Source: Thermoleophilia bacterium (lineage in GTDB: Bacteria; Actinomycetota; Thermoleophilia; Gaiellales; Gaiellaceae). From it: a stretch of 13,739 nt of DNA. A model generated the notes under the pieces. The model saw nothing but the letters and a program-made list of their open reading frames with translations, ran no database searches and was not told where the DNA came from. The stretch lies in assembly GCA_025934335.1 (NCBI GenBank), contig JAICYG010000064.1, positions 1 to 13,739 on the forward strand, in the 5' to 3' direction. Positions 1-6,461 of the stretch are shown here, piece after piece; within the stretch, counting starts at the first letter, position 1, and every line of letters begins with the position of its first letter. The position numbers were made by a program, and so were the translations under genes.

Positions 1-65
1 CGTCTAGCGGCCTAGGACTCCGGCCTTTCACGCCGGCAGCACGGGTTCGAATCCCGTTGGGGGTA
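1..65 (+). tRNA. tRNA-Glu (anticodon TTC), 5' end cut off by the window
   Basis: The anticodon arm has a CCGGC/GCCGG stem around a loop carrying TTC, which decodes GAA/GAG. The T-arm is ACGGG/CCCGT (41-45 with 53-57) around TTCGAAT. The 3' acceptor strand is 58-64 with discriminator A at 65. The first roughly 8-9 nt (5' acceptor strand and start of the D-arm) lie before the window. CCA is not encoded: TCG follows the discriminator, so CCA must be added enzymatically. The next tRNA begins only 2 nt later, so both are probably processed from one transcript. Confidence 0.95.
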
Positions 66-67
66 TC

Positions 68-140
68 GGGCGGTTAGCTCAGCTGGGAGAGCACCTCCCT
101 TACAAGGAGGGGGTCGCAGGTTCGAGCCCTGCACCGCCCA
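68..140 (+). tRNA. tRNA-Val (anticodon TAC)
   Basis: This is a complete cloverleaf of 73 nt. The acceptor stem pairs GGGCGGT (68-74) with ACCGCCC (133-139), and A140 is the discriminator. The anticodon stem CCTCC/GGAGG (94-98 with 106-110) encloses a 7-nt loop with TAC at 101-103, which reads valine codons. The T-arm contains GTTCGAG. CCA is not encoded. It sits 2 nt after tRNA-Glu in the same direction and only 9 nt before the stop codon of the convergent gene at 150-482, so there is no room for a separate terminator hairpin. Confidence 0.97.
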
Positions 141-149
141 TACCCGGCG

Positions 150-482
150 CTAGGAGCGCGGGTCGGTCGCCTCGGCGATCCGCGCGGGGTCGCCCGCGCG
201 CTTCCGGACGACGAAGTACGCCTCCGCCCGGTCGACGACGTCCTCGACGTCGGGCTTCTCGTGCCCGGGAAGGACGAAGAAGAGCGCCGGGTCGGCTCGC
301 ACGTCCTCGTAGCCCGGGACGGGGACGCTGAACCGCTCCTCGCAGCGCAGGTCGCCGCACTCGCACACGATCACCAGGTCTTCCTGCGGGAACGGCGACG
401 CCTGCTCGAGCTTCTCGATCTCCTCGTTGATCGTCCTGAAGAGGGCCTCGTTGCGGCCGACCCGGCGTGCTCGCTCATCCAC
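150..482 (-). CDS. Small conserved hypothetical protein with CxCG-x3-C and PGHE motifs
   Basis: The protein has 110 residues. I do not know a function, but the pattern resembles short uncharacterised proteins I associate with actinobacteria. Residues 1-27 are charged and probably helical (MDERARRVGRNEALFR). A central segment, VCECGDLRCEE, holds C40, C42 and C47, followed by a hydrophobic strand-rich part with PGHE (H74) near residues 72-75. The three Cys plus His could bind zinc; this is inference. There is no signal peptide or TM segment, so it is probably cytoplasmic. The GTG start at 482 is chosen because the conserved-looking reading begins there; upstream in this frame there is no better start before a stop at 546-548. 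The gene converges on the tRNA pair, with 9 nt between. Confidence 0.75.
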   Translation of the reverse strand: MDERARRVGRNEALFRTINEEIEKLEQASPFPQEDLVIVCECGDLRCEERFSVPVPGYEDVRADPALFFVLPGHEKPDVEDVVDRAEAYFVVRKRAGDPARIAEATDPRS

Positions 483-643
483 CGTCGGCCACCCGTCGCT
501 CGTCGAGCCTCCGTGCGGCCTCGCCCGCGAGGCCGATCTTCTCCATCAGCGTGAACCCAGCTCCTCGAGGTGCTCGCTGGGCTCTGCCATGGTCCAACGA
601 GGATCACCGGTCCGGAGGTCGCCGAAACGCCCGAACAGAGTGA
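483..643. other. Intergenic stretch, no convincing gene
   Basis: These 161 nt separate two minus-strand genes. On the minus strand there are only mini-ORFs: 14 codons from an ATG at 590, then a TGATG overlap into 23 codons from an ATG at 546, ending at 475 inside the start of the next gene. A loose inverted repeat GATCAC/GTGATC (602-607 with 639-644) borders the permease stop, but no T-tract follows, so it is not a clear terminator. No TAnnnT box is placed close to the GTG at 482. Confidence 0.4.
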
Positions 644-1429
644 TCAGAAAGTCTCGAGCGTGGCACTGCGGCGGCCCTCGTACTCGAGCACGCGCAGCAT
701 CGCGACGCCGAGCAGCAGGTAGCAACAGCCGACGAGTGCCTCGCGGGCGAGCAGATGGCCCGCCGCTCCGAACGAGCCGCCGGCACCGAGGATGCGCCCC
801 GCCTGGATGCCGTGCGTCAGCGGCAGGCCGCTTCCGACGGCGCGAACGAAGCCCGGCAGGCGCTCGAGCGGGACGTTCGCGCCGGAGATGAGCAGCATCG
901 AGCCGCCGACCGTGTCGGCGAAGAGGCTGACGGAGCGGCCGCGCAGGCCGAGCGAGCCGAGGCAGAGGCCGAACGACGTGCACGCAAACGACGAGACCGC
1001 CGCGGCGGCGGCGAGCCCGAGCAGCTCGTGCGTCGCGAAGTGGACGCGAAGCACGAAGCTGCACACCGTGAACGCCGTCGCCGCGACGACGACGCCCGTC
1101 AGCATCGAGGGCACCGCCCGGCCGAGGAAGAGCGCCAGGCGGTTCGCCGGCGAGGCGAGCAGCGTCGCGAGTGTCTGGGAGCGCCGCTCCCCGCCGATCG
1201 CCTGGCCCATGCCGAAGAACCCGGTGATCGCGATCGCCATGAACGCGTTCCCGACCAGGAAGAACCTGTCGGACTGGACGCTTGCGAAGCGGCCGAGGTA
1301 CGCGAAGAAGAGGATCTCGAAGATCGGGTAGCCGAGCGTCTGCGGGACGAAGATCCACGGGTCGATCCAGTTGAAGAGCGCGCGATAGCTCGTCACGCCG
1401 CCGACCGCGAAGACCCGGAGCGCGTTCAC
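644..1429 (-). CDS. ABC-2 type transporter permease (second subunit)
   Basis: This 261-residue polytopic membrane protein is the likely second membrane half of an ATP-driven exporter. Hydrophobic segments lie near residues 25-46, 57-75, 105-127, 134-160, 168-182 and 228-245, fitting the usual six-helix ABC-2 permease topology. GQAIGGERRSQTLATLLASP (76-95) matches the cytoplasmic loop typical of the family (variant of E-R-x-x-G-T-L-E-x-L-x-A/S-P), where the coupling helix contacts the ATPase. The start is the GTG at 1429, overlapping the stop of the first permease (GTGA, 1426-1429); longer upstream reading in this frame would run antiparallel-like nonsense through the neighbour. The substrate cannot be told from sequence. 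The last gene of the operon ends here. Confidence 0.9.
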   Translation of the reverse strand: MNALRVFAVGGVTSYRALFNWIDPWIFVPQTLGYPIFEILFFAYLGRFASVQSDRFFLVGNAFMAIAITGFFGMGQAIGGERRSQTLATLLASPANRLALFLGRAVPSMLTGVVVAATAFTVCSFVLRVHFATHELLGLAAAAAVSSFACTSFGLCLGSLGLRGRSVSLFADTVGGSMLLISGANVPLERLPGFVRAVGSGLPLTHGIQAGRILGAGGSFGAAGHLLAREALVGCCYLLLGVAMLRVLEYEGRRSATLETF

Positions 1430-2190
1430 GTCAGCTTCAGCGTCCCGCGCGAGCGGGCGACGTGGACGAAGGCGCGCAGGCACGCCGTGCCGACCACGAG
1501 GTACGTCGCGCTGACGACGAGGCACATGCCGATCGCCGGCCACGGTGACGGCCCGAGCGCCGCCTCGCGAATCGCCCGGTACCCCCAGTACGGGCCGAGG
1601 AACCAGCCGATGCGCCCGACGAACGTGGGCAGCACCGAGAGGGGCACGAGCAGCCCCGTCGCGATCCACACCGGGTACTGGAGCGCGATGCCGAGGCTGA
1701 ACGCTGCGCGGTAGAGGACGAACGTGGACGCCATCACCAGCCCGAGCATCCCGATCGCGAGCACGCAGCACGGCACGGCGAGTGCGAACGCGAGCGGGTG
1801 CACGATCACGAGCGGGACGTCGAACAGCAACGTCCCCCAGGCGAGCGTCGCAACGAGTGCGTAACCGCCGACGACGCCGGACGCGACGGTGATCGGCGCG
1901 ATCACGGCCGCGAACGGCACCGGCGCTGCGACGAGCAGCTCGAGCGTCCCGAGCCAGCGCTGGTTCTCGAGCGCGTTCGACGAGCCGATCACGACGAGCG
2001 ACCACATCAGCATCACCGACGCGCCGAGCGACGCCGCGAGCAGGAGCCTCGGGTTGTCCTTCGAGTCGAGCAGGTAGTACGCGATCGACGCGTAGACGAT
2101 CGGCCAGATGACGACGCCGGTCAGGTCGAACGGGTTCCGCGAGAACTGCACCACGTGAATCCACATCCCGCTCGCGAACGCGCGGATCAC
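1426..2190 (-). CDS. ABC-2 type transporter permease (first subunit)
   Basis: This 254-residue membrane protein has about six hydrophobic segments near residues 22-41, 50-70, 94-122, 126-150, 164-187 and 218-240. The loop after the second helix reads NALENQRWLGTLELLVAAPV (72-91), a clear match to the ABC-2 permease motif E-x-x-x-G-T-L-E-x-L-x-x-x-P. It probably forms a heterodimer with the downstream permease, driven by the ATPase upstream. The GTG start at 2190 overlaps the ATPase stop (GTGA, 2187-2190), and the stop overlaps the next GTG in the same way, so the three genes look translationally coupled. Such three-gene exporters move lipids, polysaccharides, drugs or antibiotics; the cargo here is unknown. 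Confidence 0.92.
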   Translation of the reverse strand: MIRAFASGMWIHVVQFSRNPFDLTGVVIWPIVYASIAYYLLDSKDNPRLLLAASLGASVMLMWSLVVIGSSNALENQRWLGTLELLVAAPVPFAAVIAPITVASGVVGGYALVATLAWGTLLFDVPLVIVHPLAFALAVPCCVLAIGMLGLVMASTFVLYRAAFSLGIALQYPVWIATGLLVPLSVLPTFVGRIGWFLGPYWGYRAIREAALGPSPWPAIGMCLVVSATYLVVGTACLRAFVHVARSRGTLKLT

Positions 2191-3155
2191 GCCGAGCCCA
2201 CCAGCTCGACGTACGCGTCCTCGAGCGTCGGCTCGCGCGTGATCACCTTGCCGACCGAGGTGCCCGTCAGCTCCAGCAGGAGCGCCGGCACGATCTCCGC
2301 GCCGATCCGCGACTGCACGACGAGCACCTCGGCCTGCTCCCGCGTCTCCGACGCGATCGACGCGACGCCGGCGACACTGCGCAGCCGCTCCAGCGTGGGC
2401 TCTGCGACGCCGAACGTCTCGAGCTCGATCACCGTGCGGTCGAGCACGCGCGCCTTCAGCTCCCGCGGCGTGCCCGCCGCGACGAAGCGGCCGCCGGCGA
2501 TCACCGCGATCCGCTGACACAGCTCGTCCGCCTCGTACATGTAGTGCGTCGTCAGCAGGATCGTCTTCCCCTGCGCGCGGAGGCTCGCGACCGTCTCGCG
2601 CACCTCGCGGGCACCGACCGGGTCGAGCCCGATCGTCGGCTCGTCGAGGAAGAGGATCTCCGGGTCGTGCAGCAGTCCGCGGGCGATGTGCAGCCGCTGG
2701 CGCATGCCGCGCGAGTACGTCTCGACACGCTCGCGCTCGCGGCCGGTGAGCCCGACGAGCTCGAGCAGCGACGCGATGCGCGCCCGCTTCTCGCGCACCG
2801 GCACGCGGTAGAGGTCGGCGAAGTAGCGCAGGTTGTCGAGCGCCGAGAGGCGGTCGTACAGGCCACGGTCGCCGCCGAAGACGTGCCCGACGCGGCGGCG
2901 GATCTCGCCCGGCTGCCGCGCCGGGTCGTAGCCGAGTACCCGTGCCGACCCGCCCGACGGCAGGAGCAGCGTCGTCAGGATCTTGATCGTGGTCGTCTTG
3001 CCGGCACCGTTCGGGCCGAGCAGCCCGAAGAGCTCGCCCGCCGCGACCTCGAACGTGATCCCTTGCAGGGCGCGCACCTCGGTGCGGCGCCGGCGGATCA
3101 CGCCCTTGCGCGATCGGTAGGTCCGCTCGAGCTCGTGGACCTCGATCGCGGCCAT
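2187..3155 (-). CDS. ABC transporter ATP-binding protein (ABC-2 exporter)
   Basis: This 322-residue nucleotide-binding subunit hydrolyses ATP to drive the two permeases encoded downstream. Visible motifs are Walker A GPNGAGKT (47-54), signature region YSRGMRQ (147-153), Walker B ILFLDE (167-172), D-loop GLDP and switch His (H204 in TTHYMYEADEL). After the ATPase core, residues about 230-322 form the C-terminal extension common in NatA/DrrA-like drug or lipid exporters. The Q-loop position reads VFGGDRGLY, so the usual Gln appears to be Gly. The ATG at 3155 is chosen because the protein starts directly with the family's first strand, and a TAGGGT box lies 6 nt upstream with no Shine-Dalgarno sequence, suggesting a leaderless message. 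It is divergent from the sigma-factor gene. Confidence 0.95.
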   Translation of the reverse strand: MAAIEVHELERTYRSRKGVIRRRRTEVRALQGITFEVAAGELFGLLGPNGAGKTTTIKILTTLLLPSGGSARVLGYDPARQPGEIRRRVGHVFGGDRGLYDRLSALDNLRYFADLYRVPVREKRARIASLLELVGLTGRERERVETYSRGMRQRLHIARGLLHDPEILFLDEPTIGLDPVGAREVRETVASLRAQGKTILLTTHYMYEADELCQRIAVIAGGRFVAAGTPRELKARVLDRTVIELETFGVAEPTLERLRSVAGVASIASETREQAEVLVVQSRIGAEIVPALLLELTGTSVGKVITREPTLEDAYVELVGSA

Positions 3156-3161
3156 CGGCCC

Positions 3162-3167
3162 ACCCTA
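3162..3167 (-). promoter_or_regulatory. Candidate -10 box (TAGGGT) of the ABC operon
   Basis: TAGGGT, read on the minus strand, fits the TAnnnT consensus and ends 6 nt before the ATG at 3155. That spacing puts transcription start at or next to the start codon, i.e. a leaderless mRNA. No good -35 hexamer is visible at 16-18 nt. The box lies 25 nt from the divergent TACGTT box, so two polymerases could not occupy both promoters at once. Confidence 0.5.
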
Positions 3168-3192
3168 ATCGCACGGGTGGCCGCCGGCAGGT

Positions 3193-3198
3193 TACGTT
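3193..3198 (+). promoter_or_regulatory. Candidate -10 box (TACGTT) of the sigma-factor operon
   Basis: TACGTT fits TAnnnT and ends 6 nt before the GTG at 3205, with no Shine-Dalgarno sequence between. This again suggests leaderless initiation. No clear -35 element is seen. An ECF factor often reads its own promoter, but a TAnnnT box is more like a housekeeping-sigma element, so autoregulation is not supported here. Confidence 0.5.
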
Positions 3199-3204
3199 CG
3201 TGGA

Positions 3205-3834
3205 GTGATTCCCCCGGACGAAGAGCTGGTCGCCGCCCTCCGCGCCGGCGACGAGAACGCATTCGGCGCCGTCGTCAGGGAGTGGCATGCCTCGCTTCTG
3301 CGCGTCGCGCAGATCTTCACGCCGTCACGGGCCGTCGCCGAGGAGGTCGTGCAGGAGGCGTGGCTCCGCGTGCTCGGCGCCCTCGACCGCTTCGAGGGCC
3401 GGTCGTCGCTGAAGACCTGGGTGTTCCGGATCCTCGTCAACACGGCGAAGACGCGCGCGCAGCGCGAGGGGAGGACGATCCCGTTCTCGGCGCTCCAGGA
3501 CGCGTGGCGCGTGCCGGAGCCGGCGGTCGACGCCGGGCGGTTCCTGCCGGACGACCATCCGCTGCACCCGGGCGGCTGGGCCGTCCCGCCGCGCGACCTT
3601 CCGGAGGAGCAGCTGCTCGCGAGGGAGACGCGTGAGCGGATTGCGGCCGCGATCGAGGCGCTGCCGGCGAGCCAGCGGGCCGTCATCTCGCTCCGCGACG
3701 TCGAGGGCTGGACGAGCGAGGAGGTCCGTAACGCCCTCGACCTGTCGGAGGTCAATCAGAGAGTCCTCCTGCATCGGGCACGGGCCCGCGTGCGGCAGGC
3801 GCTCGAGGACTACCTCTTCCCGGAGAACCCATGA
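3205..3834 (+). CDS. ECF-type RNA polymerase sigma factor (sigma-70 family)
   Basis: This 209-residue alternative sigma factor would redirect RNA polymerase to a small regulon. Region 2 covers about residues 8-88, with VVQEAWLRVLGALDRFEGRS as the core-binding and -10 melting part and LKTWVFRILVNTAKTRAQRE following. A linker with many prolines (about 92-130) precedes region 4 at about 142-203, which has IEALPASQRAVISLRDVEGW and a helix-turn-helix SEEVRNALDLSEVNQRVLLHRARARVR. Regions 1.1 and 3 are absent, which defines ECF factors. The GTG at 3205 is the only sensible start. The stop overlaps the start of the anti-sigma gene (ATGA at 3831-3834), so the pair is co-translated. The ABC exporter operon diverges 49 nt away and could be a target, which is inference. 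Confidence 0.95.
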   Translation: MIPPDEELVAALRAGDENAFGAVVREWHASLLRVAQIFTPSRAVAEEVVQEAWLRVLGALDRFEGRSSLKTWVFRILVNTAKTRAQREGRTIPFSALQDAWRVPEPAVDAGRFLPDDHPLHPGGWAVPPRDLPEEQLLARETRERIAAAIEALPASQRAVISLRDVEGWTSEEVRNALDLSEVNQRVLLHRARARVRQALEDYLFPENP

Positions 3835-4085
3835 TCGACGTCGAAGCCCTCAACTGTCAGGAGCTCGTCGAGCTCGTCACCGACTTCCTCGAGGGTGCCC
3901 TCGACGAGCGCGACCTGCGCGCTTTCGAGCGCCATCTCGAGCACTGCGACGGCTGCACCGAGTACCTGGAGCAGCTGCGAACGACGATTCGCCTCACCGG
4001 GTCTCTGACCCTGGACGATCTCTCGACGGACGCGGAAACGACGCTCCTGCAGGCCTTCCGCGACTGGCGCCGAAGGGACCCTTAA
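3831..4085 (+). CDS. Soluble zinc-finger (HC2-type) anti-sigma protein
   Basis: This 84-residue protein has the zinc-binding anti-sigma pattern: C9 in NCQELVELVTDFLEGAL and then H35-x3-C39-x2-C42 within HLEHCDGC. In the ZAS/zf-HC2 family this fold wraps the cognate ECF factor and holds it off RNA polymerase; thiol oxidation or zinc loss can release it. The rest (about 46-84) is a short charged tail without a TM helix, so unlike many anti-sigma factors it is probably cytoplasmic. The ATG at 3831 overlaps the sigma stop and is preceded by GGAG at a good distance. Its partner is almost certainly the sigma factor just upstream. The signal sensed is not evident. Confidence 0.9.
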   Translation: MIDVEALNCQELVELVTDFLEGALDERDLRAFERHLEHCDGCTEYLEQLRTTIRLTGSLTLDDLSTDAETTLLQAFRDWRRRDP

Positions 4086-4098
4086 CACCCCCCTCAAA

Positions 4099-4119
4099 GC
4101 CCCTCGCTACGGTCGGGGC
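4099..4119 (+). promoter_or_regulatory. Small inverted repeat around a TACGGT box upstream of the hydrolase gene
   Basis: GCCCC (4099-4103) and GGGGC (4115-4119) form a perfect 5-bp inverted repeat around an 11-nt centre that contains TACGGT (4108-4113), a TAnnnT-type -10 candidate. Transcription from it would begin near 4120 and give a leader of about 34 nt. A TTAACA at 4082-4087 is 20 nt upstream, too far for a good -35. The repeat could be an operator or a weak hairpin; there is no T-tract for intrinsic termination. Confidence 0.35.
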
Positions 4120-4153
4120 GCCCAGGGAACGAACAGAGGAGGAGTCCCACATC

Positions 4154-5545
4154 TTGTTGAGAGCTGCCCGTCTCACGCTGCTCGCGCTCACCGCGCTCCT
4201 GGTGCTCGGAGCCGCCCAGGCGACCGCCGCACCACGCATGCCCATCGGTTTCTTCGACGACCCGACGTTTCGCTGGTCGGCCGACCGCGCAGAGAACCTG
4301 CAGCGCGCGGCCGCAGCCGGCGCGTCGATCATCCACACCACGGCGAACTGGCCGCAGCTCGCGCCGACCCGCCCCGCGGACGCGTCGGACGGCGACGACC
4401 CCGCGTACCATCTTGCCGACCTCGACGAGCTCGTCGCGCACGCGGCGTCGAACGGGATGCGCGTGATGATCAACATCACCGGCACGCCGAAGTGGGCGAA
4501 CGGCAACACGTCGCCGAATCACATGCCGAAGCGCGTCTCCGACCTGACGACGTTCTCGCGCATGCTCGCAACGCGCTACAACGGCGCGCACGACAAGGGC
4601 TACGTCGGCCTCTGGTCGGTGTGGAACGAGCCGAACCTGCAGCAGTTCCTGATGCCGCAGTACGTCGGCAAGAAGATCGTCAGCGTCTCGAACTACGCCA
4701 AGCTCTACAGGGCGGCGTACGCAGGCATCAAGGCCGGGAACCGCGGAGCGCAGGTGGCGGCCGGGGAGACGTCGGCGATGGGCCGCGACAAGCCCTCCAA
4801 GGGGTCGAGCCAGACCGTGTCGCCGGGCACGTTTGCGCGGCTCCTCGCGCAGCAGAAGGGGATCAAGTTCGACGCGTGGGCGCACCACCCGTATCCCACG
4901 GCTCCGAACGCGAAGCCGCTCGAGAAGGTCCGTTACCCGAACGTGACGCTCTCGACGATGCCGCGCTTCGAGAAGGACCTGCGCAAGTGGTACCACCGCA
5001 TAGTCCCGATCTGGATCACCGAGTACGGCCACGAGACGAAGCCCGGAGAGCGGAAGGGCGTCACCCTCGCCACGCAGGCGAAGTACGCGAAGCAGGCGCT
5101 CGGCATCGCCCGCAAGGACCCGAACGTGCAGATGTTCGTCTGGTTCACGTTCCGCGACAGCTCCGGCAATCCGTGGCAGAGCGGCCTGCTGCAGCCGTCC
5201 GGTGCAGCGAAGCCCTCCTACTCGGCCTTCGGCGCGGTCGCCCGCCTCACCGACGGGATCTCCGCGAACGTGCGCGCGGGCCGCAAGCCAACCGTAACGC
5301 TGTACTTCCCGACGCTCTCCTACTACAACGCTGCGGGGACGCCGATCGGCATGACGTACTCGATTCGCGACGGTGCGAAGCCCGTCGCGGTCGAGCAGCC
5401 GGTGGAGCCGATGCGGGCGAACCAGTCGCTCTCGATCCCGCTCGCGTTCACGCCGGTCAAGAAGCACACGTACACCGTGACCGTGACCGCGAACGACCCG
5501 AACGGTCACACCGAGACGCGGGTCGCCACGCTCAAGGCGATCTAG
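4154..5545 (+). CDS. Secreted glycoside hydrolase, clan GH-A-like (cellulase/GH5 or GH39 type)
   Basis: The predicted 463-residue precursor has a signal peptide at about 1-26 (basic start, LTLLALTALLVLGAAQATA, then AP), so it is exported. A (beta/alpha)8-barrel follows, about residues 28-370. It has acid/base E159 in WSVWNEPNL, HHPYP around 244-248 and the probable nucleophile E290 in PIWITEYG, the two-Glu arrangement of clan GH-A retaining enzymes. Residues about 375-463 look like a beta-rich C-terminal domain (TVTLYFPTLSYYN, YTVTVTANDPNGHTETR). The true substrate and GH family need a search. The TTG at 4154 (alternative TTG 4157) is chosen because it begins the signal peptide after the AGGAGG at 4137-4142; no ATG or GTG fits. 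It follows the anti-sigma gene by 68 nt and its end overlaps the convergent gene by 14 nt. Confidence 0.88.
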   Translation: MLRAARLTLLALTALLVLGAAQATAAPRMPIGFFDDPTFRWSADRAENLQRAAAAGASIIHTTANWPQLAPTRPADASDGDDPAYHLADLDELVAHAASNGMRVMINITGTPKWANGNTSPNHMPKRVSDLTTFSRMLATRYNGAHDKGYVGLWSVWNEPNLQQFLMPQYVGKKIVSVSNYAKLYRAAYAGIKAGNRGAQVAAGETSAMGRDKPSKGSSQTVSPGTFARLLAQQKGIKFDAWAHHPYPTAPNAKPLEKVRYPNVTLSTMPRFEKDLRKWYHRIVPIWITEYGHETKPGERKGVTLATQAKYAKQALGIARKDPNVQMFVWFTFRDSSGNPWQSGLLQPSGAAKPSYSAFGAVARLTDGISANVRAGRKPTVTLYFPTLSYYNAAGTPIGMTYSIRDGAKPVAVEQPVEPMRANQSLSIPLAFTPVKKHTYTVTVTANDPNGHTETRVATLKAI

Positions 5546-6461
5546 CGATCGCGTAGACGACGCCCCGGCCCCAGTCGGCGACCAGCAGGTCGCCGGCGGG
5601 GCCGACGGCAACCGCGAGCGGATGGTCGAAGCCCGTCGCGAATGTCGACGCACGTCCGCGCCGGATCCGCACCAGCACCCGTCCGTGCCGGTGCGCGAGG
5701 TACTCGCCCCACTCGGTCACGAACAGGTTGCCGTGCCACGACGCGATGCCGTCGGCGGAGGAGTGCGGCTCGAGGTACGCGACCGGAGGTGTGACGCCGG
5801 CGCAGTTCCCGACGAGCCTGCGCAGCGCGTAGCTCGGCCAGCAGGCGGGCCAGCCGAAGTCGGCACCGGGCCGGACGCGAATCACCATCTCCGCGGGTTC
5901 GCCGTCTCCCAGGTCGTCGCGGCCGTTCACGGTCGCGTAGAGCATCTTGCCGACGAACGCGAGCCCGTACGGGTTCCGCAGACCGCGCGCGACCACCCGC
6001 AGCCCGGAGCCGTCGGGCCGGAACGACAGGATCGTCGCGCTCCGCGGGTCCTTCTCCGTGCAGGCATCGCACGTTGAGCCAGAGCCGAGGTAGAGGCGGC
6101 CGTCGGGCCCGTTCACGATCGCGTCCTGCTGGTGGCGACCGAAGGGCAGCCCACGGAGCACGACGCGACGCCCGCCGCGTAGCCCGAACGCCTCGACGCG
6201 GCCCGACTCGGCGACGTACAGGGTGCGCCCGCGCCACACAAGCCCGAGCGGGACCGTCAGCCCGGCGCGGAACGTGCGTGGGCGGCTCGTGCCGCGCGCG
6301 ACGGAGACGATCCGCCCCGTGTCCTCGCTGACGTACAGCCGGCCGTCAGGCCCGAACGCCATCGCCGTCGGGTGCTCGAGTCCGCTCGCGTACACGGACG
6401 CGTGGTAGCCGGCCGGAACGTGCAGCGCGACGGCGATCGCGGCGACGGCGAGCGCGTTCAT
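5532..6461 (-). CDS. PQQ-dependent sugar dehydrogenase / L-sorbosone dehydrogenase-like beta-propeller
   Basis: This 309-residue protein belongs by appearance to the soluble glucose/sorbosone dehydrogenase propeller group. Repeated blade motifs are visible: TAMAFGPDGRLYVSED (32-47), GRHQQDAIVNGPDGRLYLGS (108-127), GLRNPYGLAF (160-169), FGWP (192-195) and HPLAVAVGPAGDLLVADWG (270-288). H110 and R162 align by eye with the catalytic His and PQQ-contacting Arg of soluble glucose dehydrogenase. A short hydrophobic N-terminus (3-13) may be a signal peptide. CDAC (131-134) plus C197 and C210 could form disulfides in an exported protein. The ATG at 6461 overlaps the preceding stop (ATGA). It is the last gene of the MoxR/DUF58 operon. 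The substrate, and whether PQQ is really bound, are unknown. Confidence 0.8.
   Translation of the reverse strand: MNALAVAAIAVALHVPAGYHASVYASGLEHPTAMAFGPDGRLYVSEDTGRIVSVARGTSRPRTFRAGLTVPLGLVWRGRTLYVAESGRVEAFGLRGGRRVVLRGLPFGRHQQDAIVNGPDGRLYLGSGSTCDACTEKDPRSATILSFRPDGSGLRVVARGLRNPYGLAFVGKMLYATVNGRDDLGDGEPAEMVIRVRPGADFGWPACWPSYALRRLVGNCAGVTPPVAYLEPHSSADGIASWHGNLFVTEWGEYLAHRHGRVLVRIRRGRASTFATGFDHPLAVAVGPAGDLLVADWGRGVVYAIARSP

Noticed and set aside
546..643. Possible frameshifted extension of the second permease past its stop at 644
   Set aside because: The permease already ends at normal length after its last TM helix. The continued reading in the other frame lacks membrane or domain features.
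602..644. GATCAC/GTGATC inverted repeat as a terminator of the ABC operon
   Set aside because: The arms are only 6 nt with a 31-nt loop and no T-tract follows, so it is not supported as a terminator.
4082..4113. Full -35/-10 promoter TTAACA to TACGGT for the hydrolase
   Set aside because: The spacer is 20 nt, longer than the usual 16-18, so only the -10 candidate is retained.
4492..5556. 354-codon plus-strand frame overlapping the hydrolase gene
   Set aside because: It is a +1 shadow of the hydrolase with Arg/Ala/Pro-rich composition. The hydrolase frame has a signal peptide and catalytic motifs.
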